Shown here: positions 7,260-15,050 of the stretch, one piece after another
Layout: every line of letters starts with the position of its first letter
How positions within the stretch are numbered: the first letter of the stretch is position 1
Assembly (NCBI RefSeq): GCF_006717145.1
Contig: NZ_VFQF01000002.1
Location: 372,001 to 436,000 of the forward strand
DNA length: 64,000 nucleotides
Direction of reading: 5' to 3'
Source of the DNA: Humibacillus xanthopallidus
Lineage (GTDB): Bacteria > Actinomycetota > Actinomycetes > Actinomycetales > Dermatophilaceae
Position numbers and translations under genes: made by a program
The notes under the pieces: model-generated
What the model was told of the DNA's origin: nothing
Databases searched by the model: none
The model's input: the letters and a program-made list of their open reading frames with translations, nothing else

Positions 7260-8864
7260 TCACGGACCGGTCAGAGCCTTGACGACGGCCTTCAGGGCAT
7301 TGATGACGAGGAACCACGAGACACCGAAGAAGATCCAGCCCGAGGTCGTCTCGGGCAGGACCCGCGCAAGCTTGCCGAACCTCACGCGTGCCCTGCGCCG
7401 GACCCGCCAGGCGAGTGAGGGCCGGACCGGGATGTCTTCGGGCTGTCGGGGCGGGTGTGGCAGCACCAGCTCCGGAGGCACACGGGCCTCCAGCGCTGCG
7501 GTCAGGACATTGCCGCGCTGGAGCAGGGCTGGCTCCACCGTCAGGCTCCAGCCGTCGCGCGAGATCAGCCGCCGGCCGCCGTCGGGATAGGCCACGAGTC
7601 CCGCGACGTCGTCGAAGGGAACGGTGACCGAGCCCGACGGCGCCACCGCCTGGATGCCGTGGTCGCCGACCCGCATGCTGGTGAGCCCGTCCACGTGCTT
7701 GTGGACGGAGGTCGCATCGAGCAGCTCCCGTGGAGGAGAGGTCAGCTCGTGGTAGCCGTTGGGCACTGAGCACTCTTCCGGCAGTCCGAGGATGGCGGTG
7801 CGCCGGACCTCGCGGAACACCTCACTGAGGTCGTCCGGGGTCACCGCGGCCGAGAGCGCCTCACTCTGCTCGAGGGTGTAGACCTCGGAGCAGGTCAGCA
7901 CCGAGAACGCCGCGGCCCAGGCCTGGGACGGTGCGTTCTGCTCGTCCCGGAAGAAGCGCGACCGGGATACCGCCATCTCGTCGAGCATGGCCTGCTCAGG
8001 GCCATAGAGCTCGAGTCGGCGCAGGACGCGGGCCAGGGTCGCTCCCGCCCTCGACCGGCCGGCGGAGCTGACGTCCGTGCCGAACAGCAGCAGCGCCGTG
8101 TCGCCGTCGACCCTCTCGAGGTCGGCCCAGGGTGCGTAGGCGGTGCCTTCCTCATCGCGCAGCGTCTCGGTCAGGGTGCGCGAGAGCACCTCCGGGGCCA
8201 GGCTCGCAGCGAAGGAGCGACTGACGACGGCAGAGCCGGTCACCCCGGAGGCCACCCGATGCACGCCGGGCAGGTGCGCTGCGGCGGTCGGTGGGAGGAC
8301 CGCAGGATGCCTGTCACCTCGCGCAAGCCCGAGGAGCACGCTGTCGGGGAGCCGCGCGTCACAGGCGAGCACGGCATTGTCGGCGGTGAACCGCTCGCGG
8401 CACCAGGCTCGCAGGCCGTCGGGCGTGCTGCGCGTGAGCCCCAGCTCCCGGTATGCGGGCAGTCCAGGACCCTGGGCGCCGTATCGCCACTCGAGGTTGA
8501 GGGAGATGTTGCCGACCGGGCGCTGCTCCGACTCGGCGCGTAGGACCTTGGACTCGTGCTCGACCCGCGAGAGGTCCGGCTCGGCGAGCCAGGTGCCGAG
8601 CCGACGCAGGTGGTCGACGACGGCATCGGGCTCTCCGTCGAGGTCGAACCTCGTCGCGTAGAGGCCGACGGAGGCGTTGAACGCCAGCCTGGGGTCCTTC
8701 CAGCCGTGCAGCGCCGAGTGCTCGATGAGGTGCGTCCAGCCCGAGGTCGCGAGGGTCTCGTCGGCCTGGCCGACGCGGAAGAAGAGCGTCGCCCGCATGG
8801 TCGACCGCCGTGAGTCGATGCTCAGCACACGCAGCCCGTCGCGTGTCTCGCCGTGCAGTTCCAT
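7260..8864 (-). CDS. M16-like metallopeptidase with C-terminal membrane anchor
   Basis: Predicted 534-residue protein. The inverted zinc motif HLIEH is at residues 45-49, and an acidic cluster at about 102-113 (VEHESKVLRAESEQ) could supply the third zinc ligand, as in pitrilysin/insulinase family M16. The rest resembles a degenerate two-repeat M16 fold. Near the C-terminus, about 505-527, one hydrophobic helix (SGWIFFGVSWFLVINALKAV) would anchor the enzyme, probably with the catalytic part in the cytosol since there is no signal peptide. The ATG at 8864 follows an AGGGGA ribosome site. The natural substrate is unknown. Confidence 0.7.
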   Translation of the reverse strand: MELHGETRDGLRVLSIDSRRSTMRATLFFRVGQADETLATSGWTHLIEHSALHGWKDPRLAFNASVGLYATRFDLDGEPDAVVDHLRRLGTWLAEPDLSRVEHESKVLRAESEQRPVGNISLNLEWRYGAQGPGLPAYRELGLTRSTPDGLRAWCRERFTADNAVLACDARLPDSVLLGLARGDRHPAVLPPTAAAHLPGVHRVASGVTGSAVVSRSFAASLAPEVLSRTLTETLRDEEGTAYAPWADLERVDGDTALLLFGTDVSSAGRSRAGATLARVLRRLELYGPEQAMLDEMAVSRSRFFRDEQNAPSQAWAAAFSVLTCSEVYTLEQSEALSAAVTPDDLSEVFREVRRTAILGLPEECSVPNGYHELTSPPRELLDATSVHKHVDGLTSMRVGDHGIQAVAPSGSVTVPFDDVAGLVAYPDGGRRLISRDGWSLTVEPALLQRGNVLTAALEARVPPELVLPHPPRQPEDIPVRPSLAWRVRRRARVRFGKLARVLPETTSGWIFFGVSWFLVINALKAVVKALTGP

Positions 8865-8972
8865 TGTGTGTCCCCTGTCAGTCCGGGGTCACCGTAGTGG
8901 AGCCGGCTACCACATCGGGACGAAAGGCCCCACCCCGTGTCGGAGGGCGGTGCGACCGCATACGCTCCGGGC

Positions 8973-10304
8973 ATGCGACGCAGCAACGGGGAGCCGGCGG
9001 TCGAGGCGCTGCAGGCGCTGATCCGCATCCCGACGGTCTCGGACTGGGACGGCGACAAGGAGGACCGGGCGGCCTTCGCCGCTCTGCTCGACGAGCTCCG
9101 GGGTCGCTTCCCCCGGCTGCACGAGGTGTGCGAGGTGGAGCGGATCAGTGGCGACGCCCTGCTCGTGCGGTGGGCCGGACGCACGCGTGAGGCGCCGGTC
9201 GTGCTCATGGCCCACCTCGACGTCGTGCCGGTCGACGACCCGTCCGCGTGGACCCACCCACCGTTTGCCGCCGAGGTCGTCGACGGATTCATCTGGGGCC
9301 GTGGGGCGCTCGACTGCAAGGGCTCACTCGTCGCCACCTGCCAGGCGGTCGAGGACCTCATCGGCGAGAGGGTCGTGCCGGCACGCGACGTCTGGCTCTC
9401 CTTCGGCTGCAACGAGGAGGTCTCGGGTCGGGCAGCCAAGGACGCGGTCGCGATCCTGCGCGACCGGGGCGTCGAGCCGTGGTTCGTCGTCGACGAGGGG
9501 GGTGCCATCGTCGAGGGGGTGCTGCCCGGGGTCGACGCCGAGATCGCCGTCGTCGGGGTCTCCGAGAAGGGCACGGTCGACATCGAGCTCACCGCTCGTG
9601 GCGACGGCGGCCATGCCTCGGCTCCGCGTCGGGGCGGGGCGACGGCCCGGCTCGCCCGGGCCATCACGCGCCTCGAGAAGCGGCCCTTCCCGGCCCACCT
9701 GCCCGACGCGACCGTCGAGATGATGGAGCACGTCGGCCCCCACGCCCGTATGCCGTTCGGCGCGGTCTTCTCCCACGCCCGGGTGCTGCGCCCGGTGCTT
9801 GCCCAGGTTCTCGCCCGGCTGGGCCACGAGACGGCGGCGCTGACCCGCACCACCGTCGCGGTGACCCAGCTCTCCGGCTCGCCCGGCGCCAACGTCATCG
9901 CGGCCACGGCGCGCGCCCACGTCAACATGCGGGTCATGGTCGGCGAGACCGTGGACGGCGCCATCGAGCGGATTCGCAAGACGGTGGGCGACCCCCACGT
10001 CGAGGTGACCCTCGTCAGCGGCGACGAGCCGAGCCCGGTGTCGCCGACGGACGACGCGGCATACCGCCTGCTCGAGTCGACGCTCGCGGAGGTCTTCCCC
10101 GGCACGGTTCCGGTGCCCTACGTCATGCTCGCCGCGACCGACTCGCGGCACTTCCACCGGGTGTGGCCGCGGGTCTACCGCTTCACGCCCTTCCGCATGT
10201 CGACGGCGCAGCGCGCCTCCATCCACGGCGTCGACGAGCGCATCGGGGTCGAGGCGCTGCTCGACGGGGTGCAGTGGTATCGGCGACTCATCGAGTCGCT
10301 GTAG
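8973..10304 (+). CDS. M20 family metallopeptidase
   Basis: Predicted 443-residue dinuclear zinc hydrolase of the M20/M25/M40 group (dipeptidases, DapE/ArgE-like deacylases, carboxypeptidase G2). The metal ligands are visible as HLDVVPVDD, GRGALDCKGS, NEEVSG and the C-terminal IHGVDE. The lid domain lies at about 190-330 (GDGGHASAPRRGG). The length and the DSRHF/FTPFRM region fit M20 peptidases acting on small peptides. An ATG at 8973 precedes the conserved AVEALQALIRIPTVS; a GTG at 8937 is an alternative. It is divergent from the M16-like gene and followed 31 bp later by the MFS gene. Confidence 0.88.
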   Translation: MRRSNGEPAVEALQALIRIPTVSDWDGDKEDRAAFAALLDELRGRFPRLHEVCEVERISGDALLVRWAGRTREAPVVLMAHLDVVPVDDPSAWTHPPFAAEVVDGFIWGRGALDCKGSLVATCQAVEDLIGERVVPARDVWLSFGCNEEVSGRAAKDAVAILRDRGVEPWFVVDEGGAIVEGVLPGVDAEIAVVGVSEKGTVDIELTARGDGGHASAPRRGGATARLARAITRLEKRPFPAHLPDATVEMMEHVGPHARMPFGAVFSHARVLRPVLAQVLARLGHETAALTRTTVAVTQLSGSPGANVIAATARAHVNMRVMVGETVDGAIERIRKTVGDPHVEVTLVSGDEPSPVSPTDDAAYRLLESTLAEVFPGTVPVPYVMLAATDSRHFHRVWPRVYRFTPFRMSTAQRASIHGVDERIGVEALLDGVQWYRRLIESL

Positions 10305-10335
10305 CCGGAAAACTCTGAGACAGAGAAGGATTCGA

Positions 10336-11810
10336 ATGTCCGACAGCACGGCCGTCAGCGACGCCGCCCGCGCCCTGGCACGTAGCCCGATCACCAAGGT
10401 CGTCGGGTTCCTCATCTGCGTCGAGCTCGCCAGTGGCGTGCTGCAGGGCTACTACACACCGATCTTCACCGACATCGCCCGGCACCTGTCGATCAAGGAC
10501 GCCGACGTCAACTGGTTCGAGGCGGCCCAGCTCATCGTGTCGGCCCTAGTCGTGCCCCTCCTGGCCCGGCTCGGCGACCTCATCGGGCACCGCAAGGTGC
10601 TGCTCCTGTCGACCGTCGTGACGGCGCTCGCGTCCTGGGGCGTGGCCTTCGCGCCGAGCTTCGGGCTCTTCCTCGTGGCCTGGGCCCTGCAGGGCTTCTA
10701 CGTCGTGTGGCTGCCGAGGAGGTCGCGATCATCCACCGGCGCACCGGTGGCTCCGAGTCGCGGGTGCGCGGGGCGGCCGGCCTGCTCGTCGCGGGGCTCG
10801 AGATCGGCGTCATCGTCGGCGCCCTGACGAGCGGTGCACTTGCCGAGTCCCTTGGCATGACAGCGCTGCTCGCGGTGCCGGCCGTCGTCGTGACGTTGGC
10901 TCTCGTCGCGATCTGGTTCGGCGTCGAGGAGTCGCCGGTGCAGGCGCACGGGCGCATCGACTGGCACGGCTTCTCGCTCATCACCCTGGTGCTCGGCCTC
11001 GTCATGGCCGGTCTCGTCATGCTGCGGGTCGTCGGGCCGGGCAGCCCGTGGCCGTGGCTGCTCGTCGTGGCCGGCTTTGTCGCCCTCGTCCCCTTCGCCC
11101 GCGTCGAGCTCGCCCACCCGGAGCCGCTCGTCGACCTGCGGGTTCTCGGTGCACCCGGGCAGTGGCCGGTGCAGGCGACCGCGTTCCTCTTCGGGGTCTC
11201 GGTGCTCGGTGCGCAGATCCCGCTCTCCACCTTCGCCCGCACCGACCCCGCGGTGACGGGCTACGGCCTCGGAGCCTCGGCCGGCCGCGTCTCGATCATC
11301 ATCGGCGGCTACGTGCTCTCCCTCGCGCTCGGCGCCCTCCTGCTCCACGTCGTCGGCCGCCGCACGGGCACCCGGGCCGCGATGGTCGGGGCCGCCGTGC
11401 TCGTCGGGGTCGGCTACCTGCTCTTCCTGCCCTTCCACGACACGCTCGCCCAGACGATGACCAACATGGTGATCGCCGGGCTGGGGTCGGGGGCTCTCGT
11501 GGCCGGGCTGCCGACGGCCGCCGCGGCTGCGGCACCGCCGACGCACACGGGGCTGACGACCGGCATGACCAACACGACGAAGACGATCGGTGGGGCCTTC
11601 GCCTCCAGCGTCTTCGCCATCGCGCTCGCCTCCACCGGCAGCGTCGACGCCGAGGCCACGGCGCACGCGTCGCTGTCGGGCTACCTCACGGTGTGGGCGA
11701 TCTGCGGCGGGACGGCTCTCGTGGCCGCCCTCTTCCTCGCCGTCGTGCGCCCGCGCGGTGGCCCGTTGTCCGGAATGCCTGAGTTGCCGATGCCGCCCGT
11801 GGGAGCGTAG
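10336..11810 (+). pseudogene. MFS transporter with a frameshift
   Basis: Major facilitator superfamily drug/metabolite exporter read in two frames. The first part (10336 to about 10716) encodes the N-terminus and three helices ending ALQGFYVVWLP; the second (from about 10719 to 11810) continues as EVAIIHRRTGGSE and the remaining helices to the stop. Related transporters read WLPLE across this junction, so one base appears to be missing near 10717-10718. Everything else, including GLTTGMTNTTKTIGGAFASS and an intact C-terminus, looks under selection, so a recent mutation or an assembly error is more likely than old decay. A GAGAAGGA ribosome site precedes the ATG at 10336. Confidence 0.85.
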
Positions 11811-11815
11811 GAGAC

Positions 11816-12943
11816 ATGCGCATCGCCTCCTACAACGTCGAGAACCTCTTCGACCGCGCCAAGGTGCTCTCGTCGGCGGAGTGGAGCGATGCGAGGCCGC
11901 TGCTCGACGCCTACACCGAGCTGACCAAGGTGCTGCAGCAGCAGGCCTACTCGGCCGATGACAAGACGACGATCCTGCGCCTGCTCGACACGCTCGGCCT
12001 GACGTCGTCCGACGAGACGGCCCTCTTCCTGCTCCGGCAGAACCGTGGTCGCCTGGTACGACGTTCGACGAACGGCACCGTCACCGTGGTCGCGGACGGA
12101 CGCGGCGACTGGATCGGCTGGCTCGAGATGAAGCGGACGACGGTCACCGACCTCGCCGTGCGGCATACCGCCCAGGTCGTTCACGACGTCGGAGCCGACG
12201 TTCTCGGCGTCGTCGAGGCAGAGGACCGCTGGGCGCTACGCCACTTCAACGCCGACCAGCTCGCCCCGCTCGGTGGGCGCATCTACGGGCACGTCATGCT
12301 CATCGACGGCAACGACGAGCGCGGCATCGACGTCGGACTGCTCACTCGCGGCGACCTGCCCATCGGGTGCATCACGAGCCACGTCGACGACGCGGACCTC
12401 GCGGGCCCGATCTTCAGCCGCGACTGCGCCGAGTTCGAGATCGCGCTCGACGACGGCCGCACCCTCGTCGTCATGGTCAACCACTTCAAGTCGAAGGGCT
12501 ACGGCGGGCGCGAGGCGACCGCGCGGCGCAAGCGCCAGGCGCAGCGCGTGCGCGAGATCTACGAGCAGCGACGCGCCGACGGCTTCGACCTCGTCGCAGT
12601 CGTCGGCGACCTCAACGACCACCCGACGAGCTCGGCGCTCTCGCCGTTGCTCGGGTCAGGCGGCACCGGTGTCGCTGCGACGCCGAGCGACCTGCGTGAC
12701 GTGTCGGCCTTCGCCGGGTTCGACGACCTCGGACGGCCGGGCACCTACGGCACGGCGGCGAGGACGAACAAGATCGACTACATCCTCTGCTCGCCCGCCC
12801 TCTTCGCGACGATCACGGCCGCCGGGGTGCACCGGGCGGGGGTGTGGACGGCCTCGGGGAAGTGGGCGATGTATCCCACGCTGACCCGTGAGCAGGACGC
12901 GGCCTCCGATCACGCGGCGATCTGGGCCGACCTGGATCTCTAG
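11816..12943 (+). CDS. endonuclease/exonuclease/phosphatase family protein
   Basis: Predicted 375-residue member of the EEP superfamily (DNase I, exonuclease III and sphingomyelinase-like enzymes). The N-terminal RIASYNVENLFD is the classic start of the fold, VVEAEDR carries the metal-binding Glu, VVMVNHFKSKG the catalytic His region, VVGDLNDHP the Asp/Asn pair and SDHAAIWADL the terminal Asp-His. No signal peptide is visible, so it is probably cytoplasmic, with an unknown phosphodiester or phosphate substrate. It begins 6 bp after the MFS stop and could be cotranscribed. Its stop overlaps the end of the convergent TetR gene by 4 bp. Confidence 0.86.
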   Translation: MRIASYNVENLFDRAKVLSSAEWSDARPLLDAYTELTKVLQQQAYSADDKTTILRLLDTLGLTSSDETALFLLRQNRGRLVRRSTNGTVTVVADGRGDWIGWLEMKRTTVTDLAVRHTAQVVHDVGADVLGVVEAEDRWALRHFNADQLAPLGGRIYGHVMLIDGNDERGIDVGLLTRGDLPIGCITSHVDDADLAGPIFSRDCAEFEIALDDGRTLVVMVNHFKSKGYGGREATARRKRQAQRVREIYEQRRADGFDLVAVVGDLNDHPTSSALSPLLGSGGTGVAATPSDLRDVSAFAGFDDLGRPGTYGTAARTNKIDYILCSPALFATITAAGVHRAGVWTASGKWAMYPTLTREQDAASDHAAIWADLDL

Positions 12944-13620
12944 GAGCGGGGCGTGGCCGACCCCGCTGGTGGCGGCGGCAGGAGGGTGTCCTCGAGGGTG
13001 CGCCGGACCCACGCGGCGTAGCGCTCGTGGCTCCAGCCGAGCTCGTCGACGAGCAGCCGGTGGACGTCGGGACCGGTGAGCGTCCACACCGTTGAGGCTG
13101 CCTCCTCGACCGAGACCCCCTCTCGCAGTGGGCCGTTGGCGGCCAGCCACGTCACGAACTGAGTGAGGTTGACGAGCCGGGTCTCGTGCATCTCACGGCG
13201 CTTGTCCGCGACCGACTCGTCCACGAGCGCCGCTGAGCGCATGACGTCGTCGATCGGCCGGACGCTGGCCGTGCGACGGCTGATGTCGGCCGCGAACATC
13301 TCGATCTGGCGGCGCTGGTCCTTCTCCTCCCGGACGGCCTGCGGGCCGTGCTGCTCGAGCACGCGCGGGCTGTCGAGCTCGCCCGTGACCGAGAAGTTGA
13401 GCACCTCGACGAGCAGGCCGCGCTTCGTCGTGAAGAGCACGTAGACGAGGTCCTCGCTGACGCCGGCGTCGGCCGCGATGGAGGCGACTGACGTCTTCGG
13501 GTAGCCGTCGGCGACGAAGCGGCGGTGGGCCGCCTCGAGGATCGCCACGCGGTTGGCGCGGGCCCGCTCCTCGCGGACGGGGGAGCGGTAGGGGCGTCGG
13601 CTCTTGACAGGTTCGCTCAT
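12940..13620 (-). CDS. TetR family transcriptional regulator
   Basis: Predicted 226-residue one-component repressor. The N-terminal helix-turn-helix is clear: ANRVAILEAAHRRFVADGYP then KTSVASIAADAGVSEDLVYV, followed by LFTTKRGLLVEVL. The C-terminal ligand-binding domain is not recognisable beyond the family. It is divergent from the methyltransferase gene with a 61-bp AT-richer gap, so it may repress that gene and itself. It ends with a Pro/Ala/Ser-rich tail. Confidence 0.9.
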   Translation of the reverse strand: MSEPVKSRRPYRSPVREERARANRVAILEAAHRRFVADGYPKTSVASIAADAGVSEDLVYVLFTTKRGLLVEVLNFSVTGELDSPRVLEQHGPQAVREEKDQRRQIEMFAADISRRTASVRPIDDVMRSAALVDESVADKRREMHETRLVNLTQFVTWLAANGPLREGVSVEEAASTVWTLTGPDVHRLLVDELGWSHERYAAWVRRTLEDTLLPPPPAGSATPRS

Positions 13621-13681
13621 CGGGGATCACTCTAGCGAGTATTCATTCGTGTAGTACTTGAACGAAAGTTGGGGAGGCATC
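13621..13681. promoter_or_regulatory. divergent tetR/methyltransferase control region
   Basis: A short intergenic stretch that is noticeably AT-richer than its surroundings. It contains AGTATT and AGTACT 15 bp apart as a direct repeat (the second is itself palindromic), as expected for overlapping promoters and a repressor site. A GGGGAGG ribosome site at about 13671-13677 serves the methyltransferase. The exact operator cannot be defined from one sequence. Confidence 0.45.
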
Positions 13682-14281
13682 ATGAGTACGGGCTACGCAC
13701 TCGCCTACCGCTTGGGGATCACCCCATGGGAGCGGGCCGGCGAGGTCGCCAAGGCAGGCTTCGACGCGTTGCTCGCGCGTGAGGAGGCGGAGCGGTCCCG
13801 CCCGCCGGGCCGAGCGCTCGACCTGGGCTGTGGCCGGGGTCAGCACACGCACGAGCTCGCGGCCCGAGGCTGGGAGGCGGTCGGCGTGGACAACATCCCT
13901 CGCGCCGTCGAGGCCGCGAGGAGTGCGGCCGGCCCTGGCGCCACCTTCGTCGTGGGCGACGTCACGGACCTCTCGGAGAGCACCCTCGGCACCTTCGACT
14001 TCTTCCTCGACGTGGGGTGCTTCCACGGGCTGGGCGCCGACGAGCGCCGAGCCCAGGGCGGCGGCGTGACGGCCCTCGCCCGGCCCGGCGCCACACTGCT
14101 CATGCTCGCGTTCCAGCCCACCCCCCTGCCGCTCGTGCCGGACGGCGTGACCCGGGCGGATATCGAAGCGGCCTTCGGCGGCTGGCAGCTGCTCTCGGTC
14201 GAGCCGGCCGACACCTCCGGCATGCCAGGGCCGCTGAAGCGGACGACGCCTCAGTGGTACCGCCTGCGCAACGGCGCCTGA
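13682..14281 (+). CDS. class I SAM-dependent methyltransferase
   Basis: Predicted 199-residue methyltransferase of the seven-beta-strand fold. Motif I is LDLGCGRGQHT at about residue 47, followed by VGVDNIPRAVEAARS (motif II acid) and TFVVGDVTDL. The family resembles thiopurine/tellurite-type small-molecule methyltransferases, but the substrate is unknown. The ATG at 13682 is preceded by GGGGAGG at ideal spacing, so it is preferred over upstream GTG codons. It is probably controlled by the divergent TetR protein. Its stop codon lies 4 bp before the first copy of the REP-like element described below. Confidence 0.86.
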   Translation: MSTGYALAYRLGITPWERAGEVAKAGFDALLAREEAERSRPPGRALDLGCGRGQHTHELAARGWEAVGVDNIPRAVEAARSAAGPGATFVVGDVTDLSESTLGTFDFFLDVGCFHGLGADERRAQGGGVTALARPGATLLMLAFQPTPLPLVPDGVTRADIEAAFGGWQLLSVEPADTSGMPGPLKRTTPQWYRLRNGA

Positions 14282-14791
14282 CGCTGATCGAGAGAGCAGT
14301 TCGTCGGACCCGTCGCGCGCGGAGTGAGTCTGCAGCTCGGGGAATCAGGGACTCACTGCGTCGTCGACCTCGTCGCGGTCGTCGGCGACCTCCGCCCTCC
14401 ACCCCCTCCGCACAATCGAAAGAGCAGTTCGTCGGCGTGCAGGAGGCCGACGAACTGCTCTTTCGATCGGGTGCGCTCCTCACGGCACTGCACGCAGCCG
14501 GGTCAGCGAGGTGCCTGTCGTGCTGCTCGATGCCGGGACCATCGGCCCTTTCTGGCTGCCCGTTGGGGTCTCACCATGGGCGGAAGGCGGCAGCGTCGTC
14601 GCCCTGAGCGCACAAGGACAGGGAGGCGGGCGGGGGCATTGGCCGGCAGGAGGCCGACGAACTGCTCTCTCGATCGGGGTGGGTGCTGTGGCACCGCCCG
14701 CGCTCCCCAGATGTCGATCGAGGGAGCAGTTCGTCGCACGCGTCGCGCTCTCAACCCCGGGACACGGTGCTCTCTCAATCACCCGACGAAG
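14282..14791. repeat. REP-like inverted-repeat island
   Basis: About 510 bp without a gene. It carries five copies of a roughly 22-bp element whose core is GAGCAGTTCGTCGG: plus orientation at 14286-14307, 14415-14436 and 14715-14736, minus orientation at 14446-14467 and 14653-14676. The pair 14415-14436/14446-14467 is a perfect 22-bp inverted repeat with a 9-nt loop, and 14653-14676/14715-14736 is a looser inverted pair. Positions 14320-14373 are a degraded copy of the 3' end of the neighbouring DUF2786 gene. I see no convincing reading frame; the open frames here are by-products of the repeats. Confidence 0.85.
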
Positions 14792-15050
14792 TGCTCTCTC
14801 GATCGAGCGACGGGGGGCGGACTCAGATCACCCGACGAAGTGCTCTCTCGATCGAGCGACGGGGGGCGGACTCAGATCACCCGACGGAATGCCCTCTCGA
14901 TCGAGCGACGGGGGGGCGGACTCAGATCACCCGACGGAATGCTCTCTCGATCGAGCGACGAGGGGCGGCCTCAGATCACCCGACGGAGTGCTCTCTCGAT
15001 CACCCGACGGAGTGCTCTCTCGATCGGCCGACGGGGTGCTCTCTCGATCG
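14792..15050. repeat. 49-bp tandem array
   Basis: Four head-to-tail units of 49-50 bp (starting at about 14792, 14841, 14890 and 14940), then two shortened 24-bp units from about 14989 and a fragment that reaches the stop codon of the DUF2786 gene. Every unit begins TGCTCTCTCGATC, which is the reverse-complement core of the REP-like element upstream. The full units also contain a GC-rich insert and CAGATCACCCGACG. There are no unique spacers, so this is a minisatellite and not CRISPR. Confidence 0.92.

Noticed and set aside
14792-15050. CRISPR array
   Set aside because: Units are contiguous and nearly identical with no unique spacers, and no cas genes are nearby.
14286-15050. Integron attC or insertion sequence
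   Set aside because: No integrase or transposase gene, no terminal inverted repeats bounding a coding unit and no target-site duplication seen.
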